A stretch of 64,000 nucleotides of DNA from Gallionella straubiae (GTDB lineage: Bacteria; Pseudomonadota; Gammaproteobacteria; Burkholderiales; Gallionellaceae). The notes under the pieces are model-generated. The model saw only the letters and a list, made by a program, of their open reading frames with translations, searched no databases and was not told where the DNA came from. Shown here piece by piece: positions 16,772-24,402 of the stretch. Within the stretch, counting starts at the first letter, position 1, and every line of letters begins with the position of its first letter. The translations under genes were made by a program, and so were the position numbers. Location: contig NZ_CP194331.1 in NCBI RefSeq assembly GCF_051257895.1, positions 1,116,001 through 1,180,000 on the forward strand, read 5' to 3'.

Positions 16772-17140
16772 TTACGGCATGATCAGTTTGGATACCGCGG
16801 CCAGCATCTGCGCGGGCTGAAAGGGCTTGACCACCCAAGCCTTGGCGCCGGCCGCCTGGCCTGCGGATTTCTTGCCTTCGCCGGATTCGGTCGTCAGCAT
16901 GATGATCGGGGTGAACTTGTAGTCCGGCAGCTTCTTCGCCTCGGTCACGAAGGTGATGCCGTCCATGTTGGGCATGTTGACGTCGCTGATGATGAGGTGG
17001 ATTTTCTGCCCGTTCAGCTTGGACAGCGCGTCCTTGCCGTCGCACGCCTCGAGCACGTCGTAGCCCGCGCCCTTGAGCGCAATGCCCACCACTTGGCGCA
17101 GCGATGCGGAATCGTCCACCACGAGTATTGTTTTTGCCAT
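16772..17140 (-). CDS. cheY: CheY-like single-domain response regulator
   Basis: A 122-residue receiver. VVDDSASLRQ supplies the acidic pocket, Asp53 in LIISDVNMPNMDG is the phospho-acceptor, T at MLTTESG and K at WVVKPFQP complete the switch. The length and the absence of an output domain fit CheY, which binds the flagellar motor switch or a type IV pilus motor. AGGAGGGCGAG stands before the ATG. It follows the short receptor gene by 9 bp, so both are probably co-transcribed. No cheZ phosphatase gene is present in the window. Confidence 0.93.
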   Translation of the reverse strand: MAKTILVVDDSASLRQVVGIALKGAGYDVLEACDGKDALSKLNGQKIHLIISDVNMPNMDGITFVTEAKKLPDYKFTPIIMLTTESGEGKKSAGQAAGAKAWVVKPFQPAQMLAAVSKLIMP

Positions 17141-17149
17141 CTCGCCCTC

Positions 17150-18334
17150 CTAGAAAAATGAAATCTCAGATGCATTAGGTGCTGCTTGAATCTTGCCGCC
17201 ATGGTTGCCATGTTCTTCCGCCATCGCATAGGTGCTCTCGATTTCCTGCAATAGCTGCCCGGCGGCGACCGGCTCGAGCCTGCCGTTGCATTCGAATTCC
17301 GTCTGGCTTTTCTCCAGATAACCCGGCAGGCTGCCGATGTTGTCGCGCACATGGCTCAATATCTGGCTGACGCGATCCTGGAACTGGAGCTGCACCAGCG
17401 ACATCGCAACCTCGTCCTTGATGCCGTCGCTTTCCTTGCGCAGGATGCCGCTCGACTCGGAAAGCCCGTCGGTAACCTGTTTGAAATTGCCCAGCACGCT
17501 GCTGATTGCGGTTTCCGAAGCAATCAGCGCTCTCGCCTCGCCTGCCGCAGTCTGTTCGGATGTATTTACCGCCGCGCTGATCGCGGCGCTGATGACCTTT
17601 ACTTTTTCGCTGATCTGCTTGCCGGTTTCCTTGGAAAGCGTGGAAAGCTTCCTCACCTCGTCAGCCACCACCGCAAATCCCCGTCCCGCTTCGCCTGCCC
17701 GCGCCGCCTCGATGGCGGCGTTCAGCGCCAGCAGGTTGGTCTGGTCGGCGATGCCCGCCACGTCGATGGCCATTTTTTCCAGTTCGGCGATGAATTGCAG
17801 CAGCTCGCTGATCTCGGCGAGCATGGTTTCCTTATGCCGCATCGCATCGCGCAGCGAACTGACCACCGCACCCAGTTCCTTCTCGCCGCTGGTGAACACG
17901 CTTACCAGGCCGCCGTCTATGCCTTCGGATGCCGCTTCGGATGCCTTCAGCGCCGCATCCAGCTTGTCCACGATGCCGGAGAAACGCACCATCAGGTCGA
18001 GAATGGCAGTCTCCATCTGGCTCCTGCCGGTTTCGACCTGGCGCACCCATACCGGCACGACATCGCGGCCCAGCATTTGCAGGCTGAGGAGATAATCCCC
18101 CGTTTGCGCCCTGAATGCCGCATCGGCTTCTGCCTGGATGGTTTTTTTAACGGATTCGATATCGGCGGCATGCCGGCCGGAAAGGAATGTGCAACCGGCA
18201 ACGGTGGAAAGCAGAATTGCGAGAATGGCAATAGCGGCCTGCCAAGTGAAGCCGCCGATAACTGCCAAACCGATTATCCCTGTTACCGCCGGAACCGCCG
18301 TGTAGGCCCAGTATTTTTTTGAACTTATAGCCAT
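17150..18334 (-). CDS. short methyl-accepting-type receptor with degenerate signalling domain (MCP5)
   Basis: A 394-residue protein. Two closely spaced hydrophobic helices (about 10-50) leave almost no periplasmic domain, so sensing is probably cytoplasmic or membrane-based. There is no standard HAMP. The hairpin tip is conserved (VAGIADQTNLLALNAAIEAA, RGFAVVADEVRKLSTLSKET), but the flanking helices are shorter and different from MCP1-4. Towards the C-terminus a segment VQLQFQDRVSQILSHV recalls CheZ-like and FrzCD-like proteins. It is the first gene of the che operon, followed by cheY. The 258 bp before it form the longest non-coding stretch of the locus and should contain the operon promoter. 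Confidence 0.85.
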   Translation of the reverse strand: MAISSKKYWAYTAVPAVTGIIGLAVIGGFTWQAAIAILAILLSTVAGCTFLSGRHAADIESVKKTIQAEADAAFRAQTGDYLLSLQMLGRDVVPVWVRQVETGRSQMETAILDLMVRFSGIVDKLDAALKASEAASEGIDGGLVSVFTSGEKELGAVVSSLRDAMRHKETMLAEISELLQFIAELEKMAIDVAGIADQTNLLALNAAIEAARAGEAGRGFAVVADEVRKLSTLSKETGKQISEKVKVISAAISAAVNTSEQTAAGEARALIASETAISSVLGNFKQVTDGLSESSGILRKESDGIKDEVAMSLVQLQFQDRVSQILSHVRDNIGSLPGYLEKSQTEFECNGRLEPVAAGQLLQEIESTYAMAEEHGNHGGKIQAAPNASEISFF

Positions 18335-18580
18335 GCTCCCATTTCACCCAGTCTCCCCCTCCTCACATCCTGCATGCATTGGCCCAAAATCAGCCTGCTG
18401 GCTTTCCGCAACGAATGCTCACAACATGTGCCATATTTTTTATATATCGGGGGGCGCGGCATATTGACGTGCCGACAGGAAAGAAACTATCGGACGATAT
18501 TTAAAGTTCCAGTAGGAAGTCAGGAAGTGAGGCGGGTAGGAATAATCCTACAGGGCAAACGGGGCCGTGATACAACCAAA

Positions 18581-18596
18581 CTATCTATCTATCTAT
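18581..18596. repeat. tetranucleotide repeat (CTAT)4
   Basis: Four perfect CTAT units end on the stop codon of the NarL-type regulator gene, which is read on the other strand. Length changes here would shift the stop context by a few codons at most. Confidence 0.8.
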
Positions 18597-19240
18597 AGAT
18601 CGCCCGGCATCTCCACCAATTGGTGGCGGATGGCGTAATGGATCAATTCGGCGCTACTGGCCATTTTCATTTTCTGCAGGATTCTGGTCTTGTGCGTGCT
18701 GATGGTTTTCACGCTCAACGACAGTTCATCGGCGATACCGCCGACCGGCATACCGGCAACAATCATCCGGAAAATCTGGTACTCACGATCGGAAAGCAGC
18801 GTATGGGAAGCGGGGTTGTGATTGCAGCCAAGTTCAAGCGCCAGCCGCTCGGCGACCCCAGGGCTGATGAATACGCCACCGCCGGCGACTTTCCGGATCG
18901 CCGCAACCAGCTGGTCCGGTGCGCTTTCCTTGGTCATGTAGCCTGATGCACCGGCCTTCAGCGCCCTGACTGCATACTGTTCCTCCTTGTGCATGCTGAG
19001 CACCAGGATTGCCAGCTTCGGCTTTTCGGCCTTGGCCAGCCTGACCAATTCAGTCCCGCTCCGGCCGGGCATGGACATATCCATCAGCGCCACATCGAAC
19101 GGCTGTTCGCGCAACAGCCTGAGCATTTCCACCCCGTTGGCGGCCTCGCCCTCAACGATGAAATCGCCCTGCTCGAACAACAGTTGTCTTAAACCGCTCC
19201 GCACGATCGCATGATCGTCGGCAATCAGTATCCGTATCAT
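18593..19240 (-). CDS. NarL/FixJ-type response regulator
   Basis: A 215-residue two-domain regulator. The receiver has IADDHAIVRSG and phospho-acceptor Asp54 in VALMDMSMPGRSG; the switch Lys is in GYMTKESAPD. The C-terminal LuxR-type helix-turn-helix reads LSDREYQIFRMIVAGMPVGG, then IADELSLSVKTISTHKTRIL. It overlaps the upstream kinase gene by 4 bp (ATGA), so it is the cognate partner of that kinase. Its target genes cannot be read from the sequence. The stop codon lies inside a short CTAT repeat. Confidence 0.93.
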   Translation of the reverse strand: MIRILIADDHAIVRSGLRQLLFEQGDFIVEGEAANGVEMLRLLREQPFDVALMDMSMPGRSGTELVRLAKAEKPKLAILVLSMHKEEQYAVRALKAGASGYMTKESAPDQLVAAIRKVAGGGVFISPGVAERLALELGCNHNPASHTLLSDREYQIFRMIVAGMPVGGIADELSLSVKTISTHKTRILQKMKMASSAELIHYAIRHQLVEMPGDL

Positions 19241-20754
19241 TCGTCCAATCCCGCAAAATCATCCGGCTTTACCGGGATGATGGTCAGCACCGTAGTGCCT
19301 CCTCCCGGCGTGCTGAACAAATGGAAGTTCCCGCCCAGGCTGTGAGCGCGCTCCCGCATCCCTATGATGCCCAGCGAATTGCCCCCCTTTTCGCCCGCCA
19401 AACCCATTCCCTTCCCGTTGTCCGCCACCATGAGCAGGAGTTTGCCATCGTAGCACCCCAGCGAAATCAGCACCTCCTCGGCTTGTGCATGGCGCGCGGC
19501 ATTGGTAAGGGATTCCTGCACGATCCGGAAAGCGGCGGTGGACACTTCCGCACCCAGGCTCCCGGCATCCCGGCAGTTGCCGTCCCTTTGCTCCGTATCG
19601 ATTTCCAGCCGAATATTGGTATTCGTTCGTTCGCCGAAATCCTCGACCAGCCATTCGAGCGCCGCCGCCAGACCCAGGTCGTCCAGCATCATCGGCCGCA
19701 AATCCGCCGCCACCCTGCGCATTGCATCCAGCGTCTCGTCGATCAGCTTCGACATGGAGGCAACCTTTTCCGCCATGCCCGGCTGCTCCCTTGGCAAATG
19801 TTTCGTGAGCCACATTGCATCGAGCTTGACTCCCGTCAGCATTTGCCCGAGTTCGTCGTGCAGTTCACGCGCAATCCGCGTTCTTTCCTCCTCGCGCACA
19901 GTCTGCGAATAGGATAGCAGTTCCCGCAACTGTTCACGCGACTCCAGCAACTCGCGCTCGGCCTGCTTGCGCCGGCTGATGTCCTGAAAGGCGACCACGG
20001 AAGCGACGGCCTTGCCGTTCTCCATGATGGCGCTGGCGACAAAGGACACCGGCATGAGCGATCCGTTCTTGCGCAGGAAGGCATCATCCTCCGTCCTGCA
20101 CACCCCTCCGCTCCTCAACACTCCGAGCACCCCGCAACAGGATTCCGGCAAGGGCGGGCCATCCTGCTTCTGCGAATGGATAAACCGGTGCATATCCTTG
20201 CCGCGCAACTCGCACGCCGTCCATCCCAGCAGCCGTTCGGCCTCCGGGTTCATGAAAACAAGCCTGCCCTCGCTGTTGAGGACGAATATCCCCTCGCCGA
20301 GCGTGGCGGTAACCCCATCCAGCAGCCTCTCGTTTTCCTGCAGTCTTTCCTGCGCCTGCCGGTGCTCGCACCGCATCGCCGCTTCCCGCAATTCGCGCTC
20401 GATTGCCGGCACCAGGCGCGCAAGCTTGTCTTTCATGACGAAATCTCTGGCGCCCTCCCTCATCAACGAAACCGCGCGTTCTTCGCCTACGCAGCCGGAT
20501 ACAATGATGAAAGGGATATCCGCCTCCGTTTCGCGCAGCACCGCCAGGGCTTCATTGGCGCCGAACCTTGGAAGGCTGAAGTCGGAAATGACCACATCCC
20601 ATCTGCCATCCTTCATCGCCGCGCGCATTTCCGCCCCGGTCTCCACCCTTTCGCTGACAACCTTGAAAGCCGCATTATTCAGTTCGAAAAGGATCAGGCC
20701 GGCATCATCCGGCGAGTCTTCAACCAGCAGAACGTGCAAAGGCCTCTGCTGCAT
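19237..20754 (-). CDS. REC-PAS hybrid sensor histidine kinase (HisKA_3 type)
   Basis: A 505-residue soluble kinase. Order: receiver (about 8-122; EDSPDD, phospho-Asp in VVISDFSLPRFG), PAS (about 140-262; LLDGVTATLGEGIFVLNSEG with a PAC end FQDISRRKQAE), HisKA_3 dimerisation (about 285-350; EERTRIARELHDELGQMLTG, His is the phospho-acceptor) and HATPase_c (LGIIGMRERAHSLGG). There is no membrane segment, so input comes through the receiver and the PAS domain. This is the kinase class that pairs with NarL-type regulators, which fits its 4-bp overlap with the regulator gene downstream. Its own start follows the stop of the Rcp1-like gene by one base. Confidence 0.92.
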   Translation of the reverse strand: MQQRPLHVLLVEDSPDDAGLILFELNNAAFKVVSERVETGAEMRAAMKDGRWDVVISDFSLPRFGANEALAVLRETEADIPFIIVSGCVGEERAVSLMREGARDFVMKDKLARLVPAIERELREAAMRCEHRQAQERLQENERLLDGVTATLGEGIFVLNSEGRLVFMNPEAERLLGWTACELRGKDMHRFIHSQKQDGPPLPESCCGVLGVLRSGGVCRTEDDAFLRKNGSLMPVSFVASAIMENGKAVASVVAFQDISRRKQAERELLESREQLRELLSYSQTVREEERTRIARELHDELGQMLTGVKLDAMWLTKHLPREQPGMAEKVASMSKLIDETLDAMRRVAADLRPMMLDDLGLAAALEWLVEDFGERTNTNIRLEIDTEQRDGNCRDAGSLGAEVSTAAFRIVQESLTNAARHAQAEEVLISLGCYDGKLLLMVADNGKGMGLAGEKGGNSLGIIGMRERAHSLGGNFHLFSTPGGGTTVLTIIPVKPDDFAGLDE

Positions 20755-20755
20755 T

Positions 20756-21208
20756 TTATCTACGGCATGTATTCACAGCTTCATTCCATACCAGCCAGTA
20801 CAGGCCGAGCTGGCACACCGCATCAATGAACCGGTTGAAGTCCACCGGCTTCTGAATATAACTGTTGGCGCCCAACGAATAACTGTCGATCAGGTCTTGC
20901 TCCTCCCTGCTGGAAGTCAGCACTACGACCGGCAGGAACCTGGACCGCTCATCCGCCCGTATCCGCTTGAGCACTTCCAACCCGTTCACCTTGGGCAGCT
21001 TTAAATCGAGAAGCACCAGTTGCGGCATATCGCAGGCATCTCTTCCCGAATATTTTCCGGCCGCAAACAGGAAGTCCAGGGCATCCTGCCCGTCCCTGGC
21101 AACCACCAGTTCATAGGCAAATTTGCATTCCTTGAAGGCCAGTCTCATCAGCTCCTCATCATCCGGGTTGTCCTCCACCAATAGAATAGTGCGTTTATCA
21201 CTTTTCAT
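20756..21208 (-). CDS. Rcp1-like single-domain response regulator
   Basis: A 150-residue receiver with the acidic cluster VEDNPDDEELM and phospho-Asp in LVLLDLKLPKVNG, switch Thr in VVVLTSSREEQD and Lys in SYIQKPVDF. The expanded loop FLFAAGKYSGRDACDMPQ is typical of the Rcp1 family, which partners with phytochrome-like and multi-PAS kinases. It lies 9 bp after the large MASE3 kinase gene, its likely phospho-donor, and one base before the next kinase gene, whose N-terminal receiver could be the next relay step. Confidence 0.92.
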   Translation of the reverse strand: MKSDKRTILLVEDNPDDEELMRLAFKECKFAYELVVARDGQDALDFLFAAGKYSGRDACDMPQLVLLDLKLPKVNGLEVLKRIRADERSRFLPVVVLTSSREEQDLIDSYSLGANSYIQKPVDFNRFIDAVCQLGLYWLVWNEAVNTCRR

Positions 21209-21217
21209 TCTGCCGCC

Positions 21218-24115
21218 TCATGTTTTTCTCACTCTTTGCGGCAACGTAAAGTAAAACGTAGCCCCCTGACCTTCTTTTCCTTCCGCCCACACTCTACCAT
21301 TATGCCGGTGGATGATTCGCTGCACCGTAGCCAGCCCGATTCCGCTTCCCTCAAACTCATCCGCCCCATGCAGGCGCTGGAAGGTGCCGAATAATTTATG
21401 GACATAGTCCATGTTGAAGCCGTCGCCGTTATCGCGCACGAAAAAAACCTCTTCCCCATCGATGGTGCACTTGCCGAATTCGATTTCCGCCTCGGCTTTC
21501 TTGCCGGTGTATTTCCAGGCATTGCCCAGCATGTTGTCCATCACGATACGCATCAGCCCAGCATCAGCCCTCACAGGCATGCCGGGCTGCAAAATGAGCC
21601 GCACTTGCCGTTCCGGATTCGCCCTGAAAAGGTCATCTGCAACATGCTCCGCAACTTCGCTCAGATCAACCGGTTCCCGCCTGAGCGGGCCGCGCGCCAC
21701 CTGAGAAAGCTGCAACAAATCGTCGATGAGACGATCCATACGCTGGCTGGCGCGGCACACGCGCTGCAAGTAATCCCTTCCCGTCGCATCCAGCTTGTCA
21801 TGGTAGTTTTTCAGCAATATATGGCTGAAACCGTCGATGCTGCGCAATGGCGCACGCAAGTCGTGAGACACAGAATAACTGAACGCTTCGAGCTCCTTGT
21901 TGATGATTTCCAACTGGCGGGTGCGCTCCTTGACCCTCCGCTCCAAATCAAGGTTGAGCTGTTTGAGTTCGGTTTCCGCCCGTTCCCGGCATTCCCGTTC
22001 GGTAAAGGCATCCAGCGAAAACGAGATATCGGCGGCCAATTCCAGCATCAGGCTGACGATATCCGCCGTAAAAAATTGCGTTTCCGCAGCATAGACGTTC
22101 ATTGCGCCAACCACGATGCCCGCTTCACGGATCGGAAAGGCGGCAGATGCGCGGAAGCCGCGCATCCGCGCCCCATCCCGCCACGGCATCATGCCCGGGT
22201 CATGCTCAATATCCTGGCAGACGGCATGCGCGCCTTCGCGGATCGCCCGGCCGGTCGGGCCGTTGCCGGTGCGCTCGTCGTCGAGCAGGATGTCGAATTT
22301 GCTCAGCAGATAATCCTTTTCCACACCGGCATGGGCGACGGGTATCACCCAGTTCTCGTCCAGCATGCCGATCCAGGCAAACCGGAAAAGCCCCGACTCG
22401 ATGGCGGCCTCGCAGATCGCCGTAAAAAGCTCGTTTCTGTCCCGGGAGCGCACGATCGCTTCATTCACCCGGCTCAGCAAGCGATACGCCCGGCTTAGCC
22501 GCTCGATCTCCACTTGGGCGTTCTTGGCCGCGGTAATGTCCTGCATCATGCCCATGCCCGCAAGGATGTTGCCCTCCGCGTCGCGCTCGACCCGGGCGCA
22601 ATTCCTTATCCAGCGCGTTTGCCCGCCGATCACGATGCGGTGCTCGATGTCATAAGCCGCACCCAGCATCGCCTCGCCCCAGGCATTGAGCAACAGTTCG
22701 AGGTCGTCGGGATGAATGGCTTTAACGAAAATTCCCGGATCAAAGACTTCAAGATTGAAGGCTTCCATATCCGACGCCTCAAGGTCGATGACAGGCTGTT
22801 GCGCGATGCCGAACAGGCGGCAAATTTCTTCCGAGCGCTCCGCCCGGCCGGTGCGGGCGTCGAAGCTCCAACTGCCGATCTTGCCGATGGTGCGCGCGAT
22901 GCCGAGGCTCATCTCGTTGCGGCGCAAGGTTTCTTCCGCCTGTTTGCGCTTGGTAATGTCGCGCGACAGAACGATGAAGCGCGGCTCCTGCCCCGCCCCG
23001 ACGGGTTTGCGGGAAACGGAAAGCTCGAACCAGCGCTTGTCTCGCGCAAGCGGCAATTCAAATGTCCTGCCATGCGACCGCCCGCTTTCCTGCGCCTCCC
23101 GCAAGGCCGACATGACCACGTTTGCCGCATCGGGCGGCAGCACATCGGCCACCGTTTTCCCCAACATGTCTTCAATAGGCATCGCCAGCAAATCCAGATG
23201 CGCGGTATGGCAATCGTAGTAGCGGCCATCCAGCCCGAGCTCGAACAGCAGGTCGGGAATGGCGTCGATCGTCGCCTGCAGTTGGTTTTGCGACGCGCCC
23301 AAGCGGCCGTAAGGGCTTTCAATCGTCTCGACGAAAATCGCCCGATACAGGAACAGGTAGGCAATCGCCTTGTACACATGCCCCATCAGGTTGTAAACAT
23401 CGGCCACCCTGACATAGCGCGTGAAGAAAAATCCGCTCAACGCCATCACGCACACCGCGCCGAACAGCGCCGCCGCATCGAACGGCAGCGGCTTGCGCAT
23501 GCGTCGCCACAGCACCAGCGCGGCGGCGAAATTGAGCGCGATGATCGCGTATTCCCAGCCGATCTTGATTGCGGTGAGCCCTTGTCCCGGAGCGAAGGTG
23601 CTCGGCAGTTCGTCCTGATGCGACAGGATCAGCCAGTAGGCAAATGCGGTAACAGAAACCACCGCCGCAAACAGCTTGTAGCGGGTCACGGCAGAGGTCA
23701 AGGGGCGCCACGGCATAATGACGGCCGCAAGCAACGCAACGGCGGCCAGCGACCGCTCAGCCAGCCAGAAATCGATCGCCTTCTCCGCGCCGCTCGGCGT
23801 CACGAAATCCGGCATGCCCTCATATGACAGCATGTGCGCGAAATTGAGCAGCCCCACCCCGAGGAATGCACAGGCAAGCAGTACGATATTGCCGGGTAAA
23901 TTACGGTGATAGGAATGACAGCCCGCCGCAAAGATCAGCATGGATACGACGAGGGCAAAAGTCTCAAACAACATGTGCAGCGGCAGGTATCCCGGAAAGT
24001 TGCGCATGCCGGTGACGACGGAAAACGGGAGCGTCAACGCCGCGCCGATCGCCAGCAGCGTGATGACAATGGCAATGCGGAACATCGGTTCTCTGTGACT
24101 GGAATGCAGGCTCAT
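21218..24115 (-). CDS. MASE3-PAS-PAS-GAF sensor histidine kinase
   Basis: A 965-residue membrane kinase. About seven hydrophobic helices in the first ~255 residues form a MASE3 sensor, with the motif FLGVGLLNFAHMLSYEGMPD. PAS1 (about 275-400; AIPDLLFELGLDGRYYDCH), PAS2 (about 405-530) and GAF (about 545-700; ELFTAICEAAIESGLFRFAW) follow. Then HisKA with the phospho-His in FSYSVSHDLRAPLRSIDGFS, and HATPase_c with NAWKYTGKK, DNGDGFNMDY and EGSGIGLATV. The HATPase end resembles phytochrome-type kinases, in accord with the Rcp1-like partner next door. The GAF and PAS ligands cannot be told from sequence. It heads the four-gene signalling unit. Confidence 0.92.
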   Translation of the reverse strand: MSLHSSHREPMFRIAIVITLLAIGAALTLPFSVVTGMRNFPGYLPLHMLFETFALVVSMLIFAAGCHSYHRNLPGNIVLLACAFLGVGLLNFAHMLSYEGMPDFVTPSGAEKAIDFWLAERSLAAVALLAAVIMPWRPLTSAVTRYKLFAAVVSVTAFAYWLILSHQDELPSTFAPGQGLTAIKIGWEYAIIALNFAAALVLWRRMRKPLPFDAAALFGAVCVMALSGFFFTRYVRVADVYNLMGHVYKAIAYLFLYRAIFVETIESPYGRLGASQNQLQATIDAIPDLLFELGLDGRYYDCHTAHLDLLAMPIEDMLGKTVADVLPPDAANVVMSALREAQESGRSHGRTFELPLARDKRWFELSVSRKPVGAGQEPRFIVLSRDITKRKQAEETLRRNEMSLGIARTIGKIGSWSFDARTGRAERSEEICRLFGIAQQPVIDLEASDMEAFNLEVFDPGIFVKAIHPDDLELLLNAWGEAMLGAAYDIEHRIVIGGQTRWIRNCARVERDAEGNILAGMGMMQDITAAKNAQVEIERLSRAYRLLSRVNEAIVRSRDRNELFTAICEAAIESGLFRFAWIGMLDENWVIPVAHAGVEKDYLLSKFDILLDDERTGNGPTGRAIREGAHAVCQDIEHDPGMMPWRDGARMRGFRASAAFPIREAGIVVGAMNVYAAETQFFTADIVSLMLELAADISFSLDAFTERECRERAETELKQLNLDLERRVKERTRQLEIINKELEAFSYSVSHDLRAPLRSIDGFSHILLKNYHDKLDATGRDYLQRVCRASQRMDRLIDDLLQLSQVARGPLRREPVDLSEVAEHVADDLFRANPERQVRLILQPGMPVRADAGLMRIVMDNMLGNAWKYTGKKAEAEIEFGKCTIDGEEVFFVRDNGDGFNMDYVHKLFGTFQRLHGADEFEGSGIGLATVQRIIHRHNGRVWAEGKEGQGATFYFTLPQRVRKT

Positions 24116-24319
24116 CTCGCCCTTTTCCGGTATGCGTGCGGATTCATGCTGGTAGCGCTCTTGTGATGTAACGTCGATGTTTGATTTTTGCCCGTCTGGC
24201 CGCCTGCCGCATTGCAGTGGTGGCCTTTGGGTTGGCGAAGTTCGCGAATCAGCGCGGGAAGGTAGCGGAAATCAGGTTCAATGTATATATGCCATTCGGC
24301 CTATTTTGCATGCCCTGCG

Positions 24320-24338
24320 GCCGGTTCGCCGAACCGGC
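24320..24338. other. perfect hairpin beyond the 3' end of smc
   Basis: GCCGGTTCGCCGAACCGGC: 9-bp arms with a single-base loop. It lies in the 287-bp gap between smc and the MASE3 kinase gene, about 65 bp past the smc stop. No T-tract follows on either strand, so it may stabilise the smc mRNA end rather than terminate transcription. Nothing else is recognisable in the gap. Confidence 0.45.
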
Positions 24339-24402
24339 ATTTCCTTGGGGATGGTGTGGTTTTTGCCGGCGGATATCAATCGCCAAGCGGGGGTTTGCAG
24401 GT

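Noticed and set aside
18443..18470. CCGATATA on the minus strand before the che operon as a sigma-28 (flagellar) promoter
   Set aside because: The -10-like part fits only partly and no TAAA-type -35 stands at the right distance.
18581..18596. CTAT repeat as a phase-variation switch
   Set aside because: Only four units, and it lies at the stop codon, where slippage would hardly change the protein.
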